Shown here in pieces: positions 6,001-12,027 of a stretch of 12,561 nt of DNA. The DNA lies in NCBI GenBank assembly GCA_001584585.1, contig LSYV01000014.1, positions 1,506,295 through 1,518,855 on the forward strand. Reading direction: 5' to 3'. Each line of letters starts with the position of its first letter. Within the stretch, counting starts at the first letter, position 1. The notes under the pieces are model-generated. The model searched no databases. It had not been told where the DNA came from and saw nothing but the letters and a program-made list of their open reading frames with translations. The stretch is from Gonium pectorale. Lineage: Eukaryota; Chlorophyta; Chlorophyceae; Chlamydomonadales; Volvocaceae. The position numbers and the translations under genes were made by a program.

Positions 6001-8821
6001 ACCGACTAGTGCTCAGCGTGTGGGGGATCGCGAGCTAGGTTCCTGGCAGCAGCTGCGAATCAAGGCTACGACCACAAGGGGGCTGAGGCGACCGACGTCA
6101 GAAGGGGCAGAAGGAGGAAGATGGGGAGGAGGAGCAGCAGCGCGGTGCGGTGCACGAGGGGCACGGGTGCAAAGGCCGCGGTGCTCTCTCTCTGTCTGGG
6201 GTTCCTGCATTGTGTGGCCAGTTGCAGGCCTGTGGCTCCGCGCCTGCAAATGTCTCCGAAGCGCCTGCTGACGCGGCACTCGCGAGTCGCGACCCCGCCC
6301 GACCGTTTCTCCCTGCCACCTGCTCCACGGCCACCCGTCCCCAACACACGCCCCCATACACACCACACCCACACATACGCACGCAGGCCGCCGGCACGGC
6401 CTTCTCGCTCTCCGCCGCCGACCGGCGCGTGGGCGCCAACCTGTTCGTGTACGGCGTGTTCAACGCCTTCCTGGGCGGCGTTGTCGGCAGCGCGCTGGTG
6501 CAGGTGTGTGGGGCGGGGGACGGCGGGCGGGGTGGGGCGGGGCGGCGCGAGCGGCGGGCAGGTCTTGGCTGTGCCTGGGGTCGGGCCGTGTCCCGCCGTG
6601 CGGTACTGTACCCCCAGTCGGCAGCGCAAGCTGGCAGCGCGCTGTTGGATCCGGCCAGTGCCAGAAACACTGCCCGGCGCGTGTGTGAGGGGTCCGCAGG
6701 CAGAGGTGGCAGTGGTGGCCCTTTCCCTCACCATGCCCCCCTCCATACCTCCACTCCCCCGCGCTCTTGTCCCCTCCCTGCCCTCCCGCCTCCCCGCCCT
6801 CTCCCTCTCCCTCTCCTCCTCCCCCCCTCGGCCGCCGACCCTCCAGAGCCTGCGCACCGCGCTCCAGGACGGCCCTTCCGCCCTGCTCTCCCTGCTGGGC
6901 GCCTCGCTTCCCTCCGCCTCCAACTTCTTCCTCTCCTACCTCTGCTTCCGCGCCCTGGTCGCCACGCCGCTGCGCCTGCTCATCCCCCACGTGGGGCTCC
7001 GCATGTACCTGCTGCGCCGATACTGCCGACTGGGGTCCTGCTACTGCGGCGCAGCCGACGGCGGCGGTGGCGGCGCTGATGCCGGCGGCGGCGGCGGGCG
7101 CTGGTGGCGGGTGGCTGTGGCGCCCAGCGAGCGGGAGCTGGCGGTGATGACGGCGCCGGTGTCCCCACGCTACGGCTTCGAGGTAAGGACGCCGGGGAAG
7201 CCGGGCGTGCGTCACGCTGCGGCGTGGGGAATGTTTGGCGACGACCGCGGTGCGCTTGGATGTGTGTACGGACGACGCATTGACATCAGCTAACAGCCCC
7301 GAGTCCATGCCGTACCATCATGCCATCGCCCGCGCGTGCCGTACATCTCCACCCTCAGCACGACGCAGCGCATCGCGCCCGCCCATGCTCCCGCCAGCCA
7401 GCCAGCCCAACAACCAATAAATGGTTAAAAAGCAGCAAATAAACTCCCCGCTAACCACCTGACCGCCGATCACAACCGATTCACCAACCAACCAACCAAC
7501 CAGCCCGTCCAACCGACTTACCTGCCCCAACCCAAGATGGGCATGCTGCTGCTGGTGTTTGTGGTGGGCGGTGCCTTCGTGGTGGTGGCCCCGCTGCTGC
7601 TGCCCGCCGCGCTGGCGTGCTTCGCGGCCGCCTGGCTCTTCTGGCGGTACGCGCTGCTCTACGTATACGTGCGCCAGTGAGACGGGTTTGGGCCTTTCGG
7701 GACGGGCTAGGATCCTACCTACTAATGAAGGGTCTTCTTCAGGATTTGAGGAGAGGGAGGTGCAGCGGTTCTGGGACTGTTTAGGAGGAACAGTCTAGCA
7801 CTGTGGCAGCAAGGCCCGGGTTCACTTGCCAGCTGCAGTGCCCCACGCGTCGAGACGTCGCGCTATTGCGCGGAAATGTGCACAGCCGTCACCGTCGTCC
7901 TGGCATGGCCAACCTGTAAGCGCTCAAACGGTAACCGTAAACCGCTGGTTGCTCCACTCCATGTATATAGGTACGAAGGCGGCGGCACCATGTGGACGGA
8001 CCTCATCTTCGGGCGGCTGGTGGCGGTGGTGGGGCTGTCGGTGGCGTTCAGCGCCGCGGCGCTGCTGGCGCGCGGCGGCACCGCGCAGGGCGTGCTGCTG
8101 CTGGCCGGGCTGCCCCCGCTGCTGCTGCGGTTCCACCGCCGTTGCGCGAGGAGGTACGGCACGGTACGGTGCGGCGTCACAGCGCGGCGCGCACACGCCA
8201 GGCTGTGTGCGACTAGTGCAACCGGACTCTGCAACCGTTGTTGCGGTTCATGTCAGACGGGGAATGTTGTGGAGCGCTGAAGCGAACCCCGGTGCGATGT
8301 ATGCGGCAGCTGGATAGGCAAGCGGACTAGGGCCCTCACTCCCGCCTGGCCGGCTGGGGCCCCGGTCGGGTCGGGTCGGGTCGGGTCGGGCTCGGCGCCT
8401 GCGTGCGGGAGTGCCGCTGCTGGGTGCCGCTGGTGCGCCCTGGCCATTGTTCTTCCTCCGCCGGTGCGCGATAGGGCCATCGCACCCCTCCCGGAGTGCC
8501 GCACCCTGCCACCAAGCCGAGGCCACTGCTCTGTTCCACCCCCGGGCCGCGCATACCCCACATCCCGGTGCTTCCCCCTCGCTCGCCCCTAGGCTCGCCC
8601 CTACAGGCAGCCCAAACCCCAGACCGCACCCCTGCCCCGCCCATCGCAGGTACCGCTTCGGCGAGGCAGCCATGCCGCTGGAGTTCGCGGCTGCGGCGCC
8701 CGCCACCAGCGTCGACCCGTGGGTCTACATGCCCCCGCCTCTGCACCACCGGGCGCACGGCTGGCACCCCGACTGGTCGGTTCCGTGGCGCGGCTGGAAC
8801 CTGCCACCGTACAGCGTGTGA
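1..8821 (+). CDS. CSC1/OSCA/TMEM63-like (DUF221) ion channel, 5'-partial, multi-exon
   Basis: The product is predicted to be an integral membrane channel of the OSCA/CSC1/TMEM63 family, whose known members are osmo- or mechanically gated cation channels; the function here is inferred by homology. Working exons are 416-1016, 1665-3588, 4324-4494, 4862-5029, 5396-5857, 6387-6503, 6847-7182, 7537-7676, 7971-8153 and 8650-8821. They join in frame to about 1423 codons ending in TGA at 8819-8821. Family landmarks in order are HYAVLVTDV, FSALFPDDFDRAVPV, VDLLRHH...IAELREE, SFIALFRTQQAAAMAAQ, DEVNWAAL, then hydrophobic helices TM3-TM10, YEGGGTMW and PLEFA. The N-terminal helices (TM0-TM2 in family numbering) are absent and must lie upstream. 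The protein is about twice the usual 700-800 residues, mostly because of a low-complexity insertion of about 600 residues in the cytosolic domain. Family assignment is confident; the boundaries of the first two exons are not. Confidence 0.88.
16..415 (+). other. Probable intron at the left edge
   Basis: GTGAGG at 16-21 is a good donor, and a strong pyrimidine tract ends in CTTCCAG at 415. If correct, bases 1-15 are the 3' end of an upstream exon. I see nothing else recognisable in this stretch; the open frames here do not resemble any family. Confidence 0.4.
416..1016 (+). CDS. OSCA-like gene, early exon with first strand of the cytosolic domain
   Basis: This frame-1 exon carries HYAVLVTDV (889-915), which matches the family motif (FTVLVRNVP type) that opens the cytosolic domain after the second membrane helix. 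Upstream are an Ala run, a Gly/Ser run and an acidic Asp-rich stretch (about 712-816). The start is placed after the acceptor CTTCCAG at 409-415, which has a long pyrimidine tract; a second possible acceptor ends at 544. The donor is placed at 1017 (GTACGT), with an alternative at 1021 (GTATTG). The 1017 choice gives phase 2, which fits an acceptor at 1664. Coding status near the HYAVLV motif is strong; both ends are uncertain. Confidence 0.65.
1017..1664 (+). other. Probable intron with short repeats
   Basis: This stretch holds a run of 13 C (1043-1055), a GGTTGGA-type short tandem (about 1224-1250) and a 14-bp direct repeat (1509-1522 and 1560-1573). Sequence character differs from the flanking coding exons. 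No gene or RNA is seen. Ends are tentative. Confidence 0.45.
1509..1573. repeat. 14-bp direct repeat pair
   Basis: GCAGGCTAGCTCCG occurs at 1509-1522 and again at 1560-1573, 51 bases apart, near the right end of the probable intron. Confidence 0.8.
1665..3588 (+). CDS. OSCA-like gene, large low-complexity exon of the cytosolic loop
   Basis: This long exon (about 640 codons) is mostly Gly-, Ala-, Pro- and Ser-rich with scattered basic clusters such as HKRSASEQG. It ends in ordinary folded sequence: SPERPTAAERWAFVREAV, then FSALFPDDFDRAVPV and a helix ending LDEQLAEYER. That end matches the family segment between the first strand and the VDAI helix of the cytosolic domain. The donor GTGAGA at 3589 leaves phase 0. 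The start after GGCAG at 1660-1664 is a best guess from its pyrimidine tract and phase match with the 1017 donor; the frame is open further upstream, so other acceptors are possible. The plus strand is chosen because only this frame continues into recognised domain sequence. Confidence 0.72.
1975..2010 (+). repeat. Four perfect 9-bp repeats encoding Tyr-Met-Pro
   Basis: TACATGCCG is repeated four times without a mismatch, in frame, giving (Tyr-Met-Pro)4 inside the low-complexity insertion of the OSCA-like protein. Confidence 0.95.
3589..4323 (+). other. Intron (735 nt) after the large exon
   Basis: The donor is GTGAGA and the acceptor GCCGCAG, both phase 0. It contains a short CA run (about 4041-4052), a run of 10 G (4135-4144) and copies of a word like GTGTATGGCCGT. 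No gene is seen in it. Confidence 0.8.
4324..4494 (+). CDS. OSCA-like gene, exon with the VDAI-type helix
   Basis: The exon starts after GCCGCAG at 4317-4323 and ends before GTGCGT at 4495, both in phase 0. It encodes ARTHLRVTGRRPRGRM, a Pro/Ala linker, and VDLLRHHRRRIAELREE. This matches the family helix usually written VDAIEYY...I..L..EI. Confidence 0.87.
4495..4861 (+). other. Intron (367 nt) with a 34-bp tandem repeat
   Basis: The donor is GTGCGT and the acceptor CCGGCAG. The only internal structure I see is the imperfect tandem repeat listed separately. Confidence 0.82.
4734..4801. repeat. Two imperfect 34-bp tandem units
   Basis: Units at 4734-4767 and 4768-4801 both begin CTTGTCGCGT and continue with similar CGGGGAC and CGGGGG blocks. 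They lie inside an intron of the OSCA-like gene. Confidence 0.75.
4862..5029 (+). CDS. OSCA-like gene, exon with last strand of the cytosolic domain
   Basis: The exon starts after CCGGCAG (ending 4861), in phase 0. It encodes VAEARRRAFACPAGTG, then SFIALFRTQQAAAMAAQ, equivalent to the family 'AFVSFKTRWAAAVAAQ' element, and ends GTYFK. To keep the next exon in frame, the donor must be a GC site (AAG then GCGGGT at 5030). The nearby GT at 5034 would put the next exon out of frame with any acceptor I can find. Confidence 0.83.
5030..5395 (+). other. Probable GC-AG intron (366 nt), open in frame
   Basis: Splicing AAG|GCGGGT to CGCAG|GTGCGC joins GTYFK directly to VRPAPGPDEVNW, as the family expects. 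The stretch is exactly 122 codons long and has no stop in the host frame, so retention would not break the protein. Its translation resembles no known domain, which favours intron over exon. Confidence 0.6.
5396..5857 (+). CDS. OSCA-like gene, exon with TM3 and TM4
   Basis: The exon starts after CGTCCGCAG (ending 5395) and ends before GTGCGG at 5858, phase 0. It encodes VRPAPGPDEVNWAALWL, equivalent to the family 'APEPRDVYWENL' segment. Next come a hydrophobic helix (LTAALLLLIPVGLFAGGL), a loop of about 55 residues rich in Ala, Gly and Pro, and a second helix around RLVVGWLPTLLISLWQG. The order and spacing fit the first helices of the pore half. The Ala/Gly loop is unusual for the family. Confidence 0.88.
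5858..6386 (+). other. Intron (529 nt)
   Basis: The donor is GTGCGG and the acceptor is CACGCAG, after a CA-rich tract (about 6350-6380). No gene or RNA is seen inside it. Confidence 0.82.
6387..6503 (+). CDS. OSCA-like gene, exon with TM5
   Basis: This short phase-0 exon lies between CACGCAG (ending 6386) and GTGTGT at 6504. It encodes AAGTAFSLSAADRRVGANLF followed by YGVFNAFLGGVVGSALVQ. It matches the family 'R.....YF.FNLVNVFLGS' helix, a pore-lining segment in OSCA structures. Confidence 0.87.
6504..6846 (+). other. Intron (343 nt) with long pyrimidine tract
   Basis: The donor is GTGTGT. The last 120 bases or so are almost all C and T before CTCCAG at 6846. No gene is seen. Confidence 0.82.
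6847..7182 (+). CDS. OSCA-like gene, exon with TM6
   Basis: The exon starts after a very long pyrimidine tract ending CTCCAG at 6846 and ends before GTAAGG at 7183, phase 0. It encodes SLRTALQDGPSALLSLLGAS, then LPSASNFFLSYLCFRALVAT and a further hydrophobic stretch. This is equivalent to the family 'SLP..A.FF..Y......' helix. After RRYC there is a Gly-rich insertion (GGGGGADAGGGGG), then APSERELAVMTAPVSPRYGF, corresponding to the family 'YG.EYP' region. Confidence 0.88.
7183..7536 (+). other. Intron (354 nt), relatively AT-rich
   Basis: The donor is GTAAGG and the acceptor CCCAAG. The middle (about 7410-7500) is much richer in A than the flanks and contains a CCAA-type tandem (7484-7502). 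No gene is seen. Confidence 0.82.
7537..7676 (+). CDS. OSCA-like gene, exon with TM7 and TM8
   Basis: It encodes MGMLLLVFVVGGAFVVVAPL followed by LLPAALACFAAAWLFWRYAL and LYVYVRQ, two packed helices like the family 'YAP..P..LPF.L.YF...Y..YR...LYVY'. The acceptor is a non-CAG AAG (CCCAAG, ending 7536), preceded by CTGCCCC and a possible branch site CCGACTTA. The donor GTGAGA at 7677 interrupts a Gln codon (phase 2). The TGA just after it lies inside the intron. Confidence 0.86.
7775..7795. other. Small perfect hairpin in an intron
   Basis: GACTGTT (7775-7781) and AACAGTC (7789-7795) can pair around a 7-nt loop. It lies in the intron 7677-7970. Function unknown; it may be chance. Confidence 0.4.
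7971..8153 (+). CDS. OSCA-like gene, exon with TM9 and TM10
   Basis: The exon starts after ATATAG (ending 7970), completing the split Gln codon, and reads YEGGGTMWTDLIFGRLVAVV. This matches the family 'YESGG..WP.....' motif after TM8. Two hydrophobic segments follow, ending LPPLLLRFHRRCARR. The donor at 8154 is GTACGG (phase 2). Confidence 0.88.
8154..8649 (+). other. Intron (496 nt) with a pentanucleotide tandem
   Basis: The donor is GTACGG and the acceptor CATCGCAG. About 8364-8390 holds five near-perfect GGTCG-type units. No gene is seen. Confidence 0.82.
8650..8821 (+). CDS. OSCA-like gene, last exon
   Basis: The exon starts after CATCGCAG (ending 8649) with the last base of an Arg codon. 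It encodes YRFGEAAMPLEFAAAAPATS, then VDPWVYMPPPLHH and a Trp-rich tail, ending at TGA 8819-8821. The spacing between FHRRCARRY and PLEFA matches the family C-terminus ('C...F...F..YPLEEA'). The Trp-rich tail (HPDWSVPWRGWNLPPYSV) is short, with no long cytosolic tail. Confidence 0.88.
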
Positions 8822-9592
8822 AGGCGTATGCGTGGGGGCGGCTGTCGTACAGCGTGTGGCCGTGTGTACGGCCGTAGCGACTGGACGCCGCGTGTGCGGG
8901 TGTCTCACCGCATCGGAGGACGTATGGGCCAAAGGGTATGGAGGGTATGGCTGTCCACGCGGACGCCCGTTGCTCGGTGTTGGCCGCGAGGCCCGCTCAT
9001 TATTATCCGCATAGGTCAGGTAATCGCACACGAAGGACTACGTGGACCGGACGGCCAAGGGAAGGCCCTTCAACGGGAGGCGAGGCGCCACCGTCCTATG
9101 CGCCGCCTCGAAAGTGTGGCATGGTTGCTGCAGCCGCGGCGGATGGCCGTGTGCTGAACTGCTGATTGGTGCATTGGTCACTCTTGCCGCCCTTGCATGG
9201 GCACCGTACGCAGGCAGCCTGACCGCATACATACAGCACCCAAAGGGCTGGTGCCCGCTGGATGGACATACTAGCTCGTGCGGTTCCTTGCAACTTGAGT
9301 CGTCCCGAAAAGATATGGTCTGTCGGACACAAGGGATGATAGTACGACACGGTGCAAGCCACATGATCCGCAACCGGGTGGGCGAGGGCGGGCAGCGTGC
9401 CATGAGGCCATAGGAGGCCATATCGAACCACAGTCCAACAGGCAAACAACAAACGGCAATGTCTTGGCGCGCCGCACAGGCCCATCATCGACGACCCACA
9501 CCTCCTCACTGAGATACCGTATGCAGCGCGCGCATGTCTTGCGCACGCTTTAGCACAGCGGCAGTCCGAGGCAGCCCCAGCACACGCCGTGA
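8822..9592 (+). other. 3' flank of the OSCA-like gene, no gene recognised
   Basis: This stretch should include 3' UTR. I find no TGTAA poly(A) signal anywhere in it, and its open frames resemble no family. A copy-like word GTGTACGGCCGT is at 8864-8875. Part of it could be an unrecognised upstream portion of the retrotransposon remnant. Confidence 0.55.
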
Positions 9593-10231
9593 AACCACTG
9601 CCGCAACACCAAGCTACACAAAGCTCCAGCTCCCCGGGTAACGCACTTCGCGTCGTTGCTCATACCCATTGGCAAAGTATTGGATAGCTTTGCTGACAGG
9701 CTTGATGCTCGGTGGCGGCTGCCCCATGTGACTGGAGCACCCCGCGACTTCCCCAGCGGCGAGACGGGAGTTAAGATGTGCCGGTATGCCAGCTGAATGG
9801 GGGACCCTTTGCACATGGCGACTGTGGTGGCCAGCTTGCACCAAACGTTGATGCGGTTCAGGCTAGAATGTAGGGAGACGGAAGTGAACCGGCCCAATGG
9901 GCGAGCCCGGGCTGAGCGAACGTGCAAGGCCTGTGGTGACGCCGCGGCCGTCGAGGATGAGCTGCATGTGTTCTGCGAATGCCCATGCTAGGAGCAACTC
10001 CGCGACCAATTCGACATTGCTTTGGGCTTTAGGCATCGTAACATGATTACTATTATGAAGGAGGCCCCGCCAGCTGCCGTGGGAGCCTACCTACAGGCTG
10101 TCTGGGATATCGGGCACGCCATACTTCGGCGTCAGGCGCTGAAGCGGGGTAGAGACGAGGACCATAACCCGCTCCCCCACCCCAATACTCGCATTTCGTC
10201 CATGGCCCCGCCGGCTTTGACGGACGGGTAA
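9593..10231 (+). pseudogene. Decayed C-terminus of a LINE reverse-transcriptase ORF
   Basis: Frame 2 reads, from about 9593, a continuous but broken protein: LDARWRLPHVTGAPRDFPSG, then KMCRYAS, a TGA at 9794, MGDPLHMATVVASLHQTLMR, and RTCKACGDAAAVEDELHVFC followed by ECPC. A TAG at 9989 comes next, then EQLRDQFDIALGF, running to TAA at 10229. The C-x2-C ... VEDE-x-H-x4-C pattern is the CCHC knuckle typical of the C-terminus of L1-like ORF2 proteins, and the text before it matches their usual 'LLMRFRxGC' segment. The two stops fall where the family normally has a Trp and a Tyr, so the copy is dead. A further TGA sits at 9590. Only a 5'-truncated tail is visible and its left edge is not defined. 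Plus strand, same as both genes. Confidence 0.75.
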
Positions 10232-10247
10232 CCTGTAACCTGTAATC
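10226..10247 (+). repeat. Short GTAACCT tandem, probable LINE 3' tail
   Basis: The sequence just after the LINE stop reads GTAACCT, GTAACCT, GTAATCC in tandem. Non-LTR elements often end in such short tandem tails. That this one is a tail is inferred from its position. Confidence 0.5.
10234..10245 (+). promoter_or_regulatory. Two TGTAA poly(A) signals
   Basis: TGTAA occurs at 10234-10238 and 10241-10245. TGTAA is the standard green-algal polyadenylation signal. These are the first copies downstream of the OSCA-like stop codon on the plus strand, though about 1.4 kb away. They may belong to the LINE remnant or be used by the host gene. Confidence 0.45.
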
Positions 10248-10880
10248 CAGCTCCCCGTGCTTCTCCTGCACATCTGCGCCTCCCAGTCGGTCGTGTTCGT
10301 CGGACCGGTAGCGGCTGGGCGCCGTAGGATGTTCATGCGCGACGACAGCTGGAGGGTATGGGAGCGGCCACATGCGGCCACGGAAGCAGCTACGCGGCAC
10401 TGGTTCCCCGGTTCTGGTTCTCTATTTTACTGGACTTGCCTGCCCTGGCCACACGCGGCGGTTGGCACGGGTACCTCACCAGCAACCAGTAACCGTATCA
10501 CAAGTCATAGCAGTCAATATAATGCATACATACATGCAACGTCATCCACGAAGCCCTAATGCGCACGGGTTTCTGGCGCACGTGTCGGGGAGGAACGAGG
10601 GTCGCTCCCTTCGGGGACAGATATTAAAGGTCGCTCCCTTCAAGCGCCCATCAAGAACCGCACGAAGAGCCCATGAAAAAAAGAGCCGTATTAACCGCTC
10701 TCCGGGCCGTACCAATGCAGCGCGGATTGGTGTGACCAGACTCCTGACTCCCCGCCTACATACCTTAATCCCTCACACAATACGTCCGTTACCCGGCGTT
10801 GCGAGCTACCGACCAGGCAAAATGTCTACGCACGTCTAAAGCCGTTTTTCATACGCACCTTTTGAGACTTTTTTATTATT
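10248..10880 (+). promoter_or_regulatory. Upstream region of the alpha/beta hydrolase gene
   Basis: No coding frame in this stretch resembles a known protein. It holds a 13-bp direct repeat (GGTCGCTCCCTTC at 10600-10612 and 10629-10641) flanking an AT-rich ATATTAAA (10621-10628). A T-rich stretch lies just before the start codon. It probably contains the promoter and 5' UTR of the next gene, but no transcription start can be fixed from sequence. Confidence 0.4.
10822..10839 (+). other. Possible five-codon upstream ORF (MSTHV)
   Basis: An ATG with A at -3 (AAAATGT) opens a five-codon frame ending in TAA, 41 bases before the hydrolase start. If it lies in the transcript it could dampen translation. 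The transcription start is unknown. Confidence 0.3.
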
Positions 10881-11106
10881 ATGGCGCATCAGAGCGCAGC
10901 GTCGTCGAAGCCGGCTTGGGAAGTGACCGCCTTGCTCAGGGTCGTGCTGCTGGCTGTGCTCGAGGCGCTCTGGGGCATCATCTCCTATCCATTTGTGAGA
11001 CGAAATGAGACCGTCGAGCTGCACTACGCGCCAACGCCGGCGAACCAGAACGTTCTCGCGGGTTGCTCGTCACTGCGCAAGTTCAACTGCTGTCCATGGG
11101 CCGCTG
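10881..11106 (+). CDS. Hydrolase exon 1: N-terminal anchor and PTPAN segment
   Basis: Starts MAHQSAASSKPAWEVTALLR. One strongly hydrophobic segment at about residues 14-36 would act as a signal anchor, as in ABHD1/3 proteins. The donor GTAAGG at 11107 leaves phase 1. Reading through it gives about 16 unrelated residues and a stop, which supports the splice. Confidence 0.85.
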
Positions 11107-12027
11107 GTAAGGGCATTGCCTTGCAGAATCCAGTCGACGAGGTGGAGTCGAAGTGAGGGCGTCATCCCAGCAAGCGCTTTAGGGGTTACGCCAGCGCGTT
11201 GCCCAGGTTTACAGACCCTGCTCGCAAGGGTTTGGAAATCTGTGTCAGTTTAAAAGTCGCCAACGCACCGCCTGACCTTGTTGCCTTACCGGGCATCGTT
11301 TGCTTGACGTCCCCCCGACCCTGCATTCGTGCCTGGCGCTCACACAGCGGGCCGCGCACATCACCCCCACGCTCTCCGCCGTCGCCACCATTCGGACCAA
11401 GAACTGTTATACCCGTCCTCGTCCGCCCTTCCATCTGCTCCATCCCACCCCTGACCCCACCCATTTCACAGGGCCGCACGCGCAGACCTTTTTTGGCCTG
11501 ATTAAGTTCGGGGGCCGACCGGTGCCTCGTAAGGAGCTGGTAACCATGCCGGACGGCGTGCAGATCACGCTGCTCTGGTTTGAACCCAAAGATGCCCCTG
11601 CGGACGGGCCCATCGTCGTGTCGCTGCACGGCATAGGTGGGTCGGGCGCTGACCAGGAAGGGCATGGCCGTGGGGAACTAGTGTACATGTACGGCGCTGG
11701 CTTTGTTGGCTTTGGTACGAAGCTACTCGCGACCACGCCGTACTCAGCGCAAAGGCCTTACCGAGTGTGGAAACCATGACCAAACGGCGCCCTATTAGAC
11801 TCAAGGCTGCCGTACCTGCTATACACGACTATTGACTCCCGGAATGCCTCCGTCCGCCATCCCCCACAGGCGGCGATGAGCACTCGGTGCGGCCCCTCAT
11901 GCTGGCGGAGGAGTGTCTCAAGCGCGGCTGGACGAGCGTGCTGTACGTTCGGCGCGGGCACGGGGAGAGCTCGCTGCTGCCGGTGGGCGCGGTGGTGCCG
12001 CCGTCGGCGGGCAAGGCGGATGTGGAG
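10881..12027 (+). CDS. Alpha/beta hydrolase, ABHD1/3-EMB8-YheT type, 3'-partial
   Basis: This is probably a membrane-anchored serine hydrolase acting on lipid or ester substrates, inferred from the family; the real substrate is unknown. Exons 10881-11106, 11472-11636 and 11870-12027 give 183 codons and continue beyond the window. Residues 1-40 hold a hydrophobic anchor (VTALLRVVLLAVLEALWGII) followed by basic RR. Then come HYAPTPANQNVL, SSLRKFNCCPWAAGPHAQTF (the family 'GHLQT' segment), VPRKELVTMPDGVQITLLWF, VVSLHGIGGDEHSVRP with the oxyanion-hole HG, and RGWTSVLYVRRGHGESS. The GxSxG nucleophile exon and the Asp/His of the triad are not in the window. The start ATG follows a T-rich leader, and the only ATG close upstream in another frame is the five-codon upstream ORF. 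Confidence 0.85.
11107..11471 (+). other. Hydrolase intron 1 (365 nt)
   Basis: GTAAGG donor and TTTCACAG acceptor after a pyrimidine-rich tract. Joining them makes one Gly codon and restores the family sequence WAAGPHAQTFFG. No other feature is seen. Confidence 0.82.
11472..11636 (+). CDS. Hydrolase exon 2: first strands and oxyanion-hole loop
   Basis: It encodes GPHAQTFFGLIKFGGRPVPR, KELVTMPDGVQITLLWFEP and IVVSLHGI. The donor GTGGGT at 11637 splits a Gly codon after HGI. Joining to the exon at 11870 gives LHGIGGDEHS, as the family requires. Confidence 0.86.
11870..12027 (+). CDS. Hydrolase exon 3
   Basis: It starts after CCCACAG (ending 11869) and encodes GDEHSVRPLMLAEECLKRGW, then TSVLYVRRGHGESSLLPVGA and KADVE. 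It ends at the GTAAGG donor at 12028 in phase 0. 'GW..V..N.RG' is the matching family strand; here the usual Asn is replaced by Arg (YVRRG). Confidence 0.84.

Noticed and set aside
6066..6923. Minus-strand open frame of 285 codons
   Set aside because: It spans several introns and exons of the channel gene, and its translation is Arg/Gly/Ala-rich with no motif. Long stop-free shadows are expected at this GC content.
9038..9509. Open frames on both strands in the 3' flank (about 120-137 codons)
   Set aside because: Translations match no family I know and lack continuity with the LINE frame; kept as unexplained flank.
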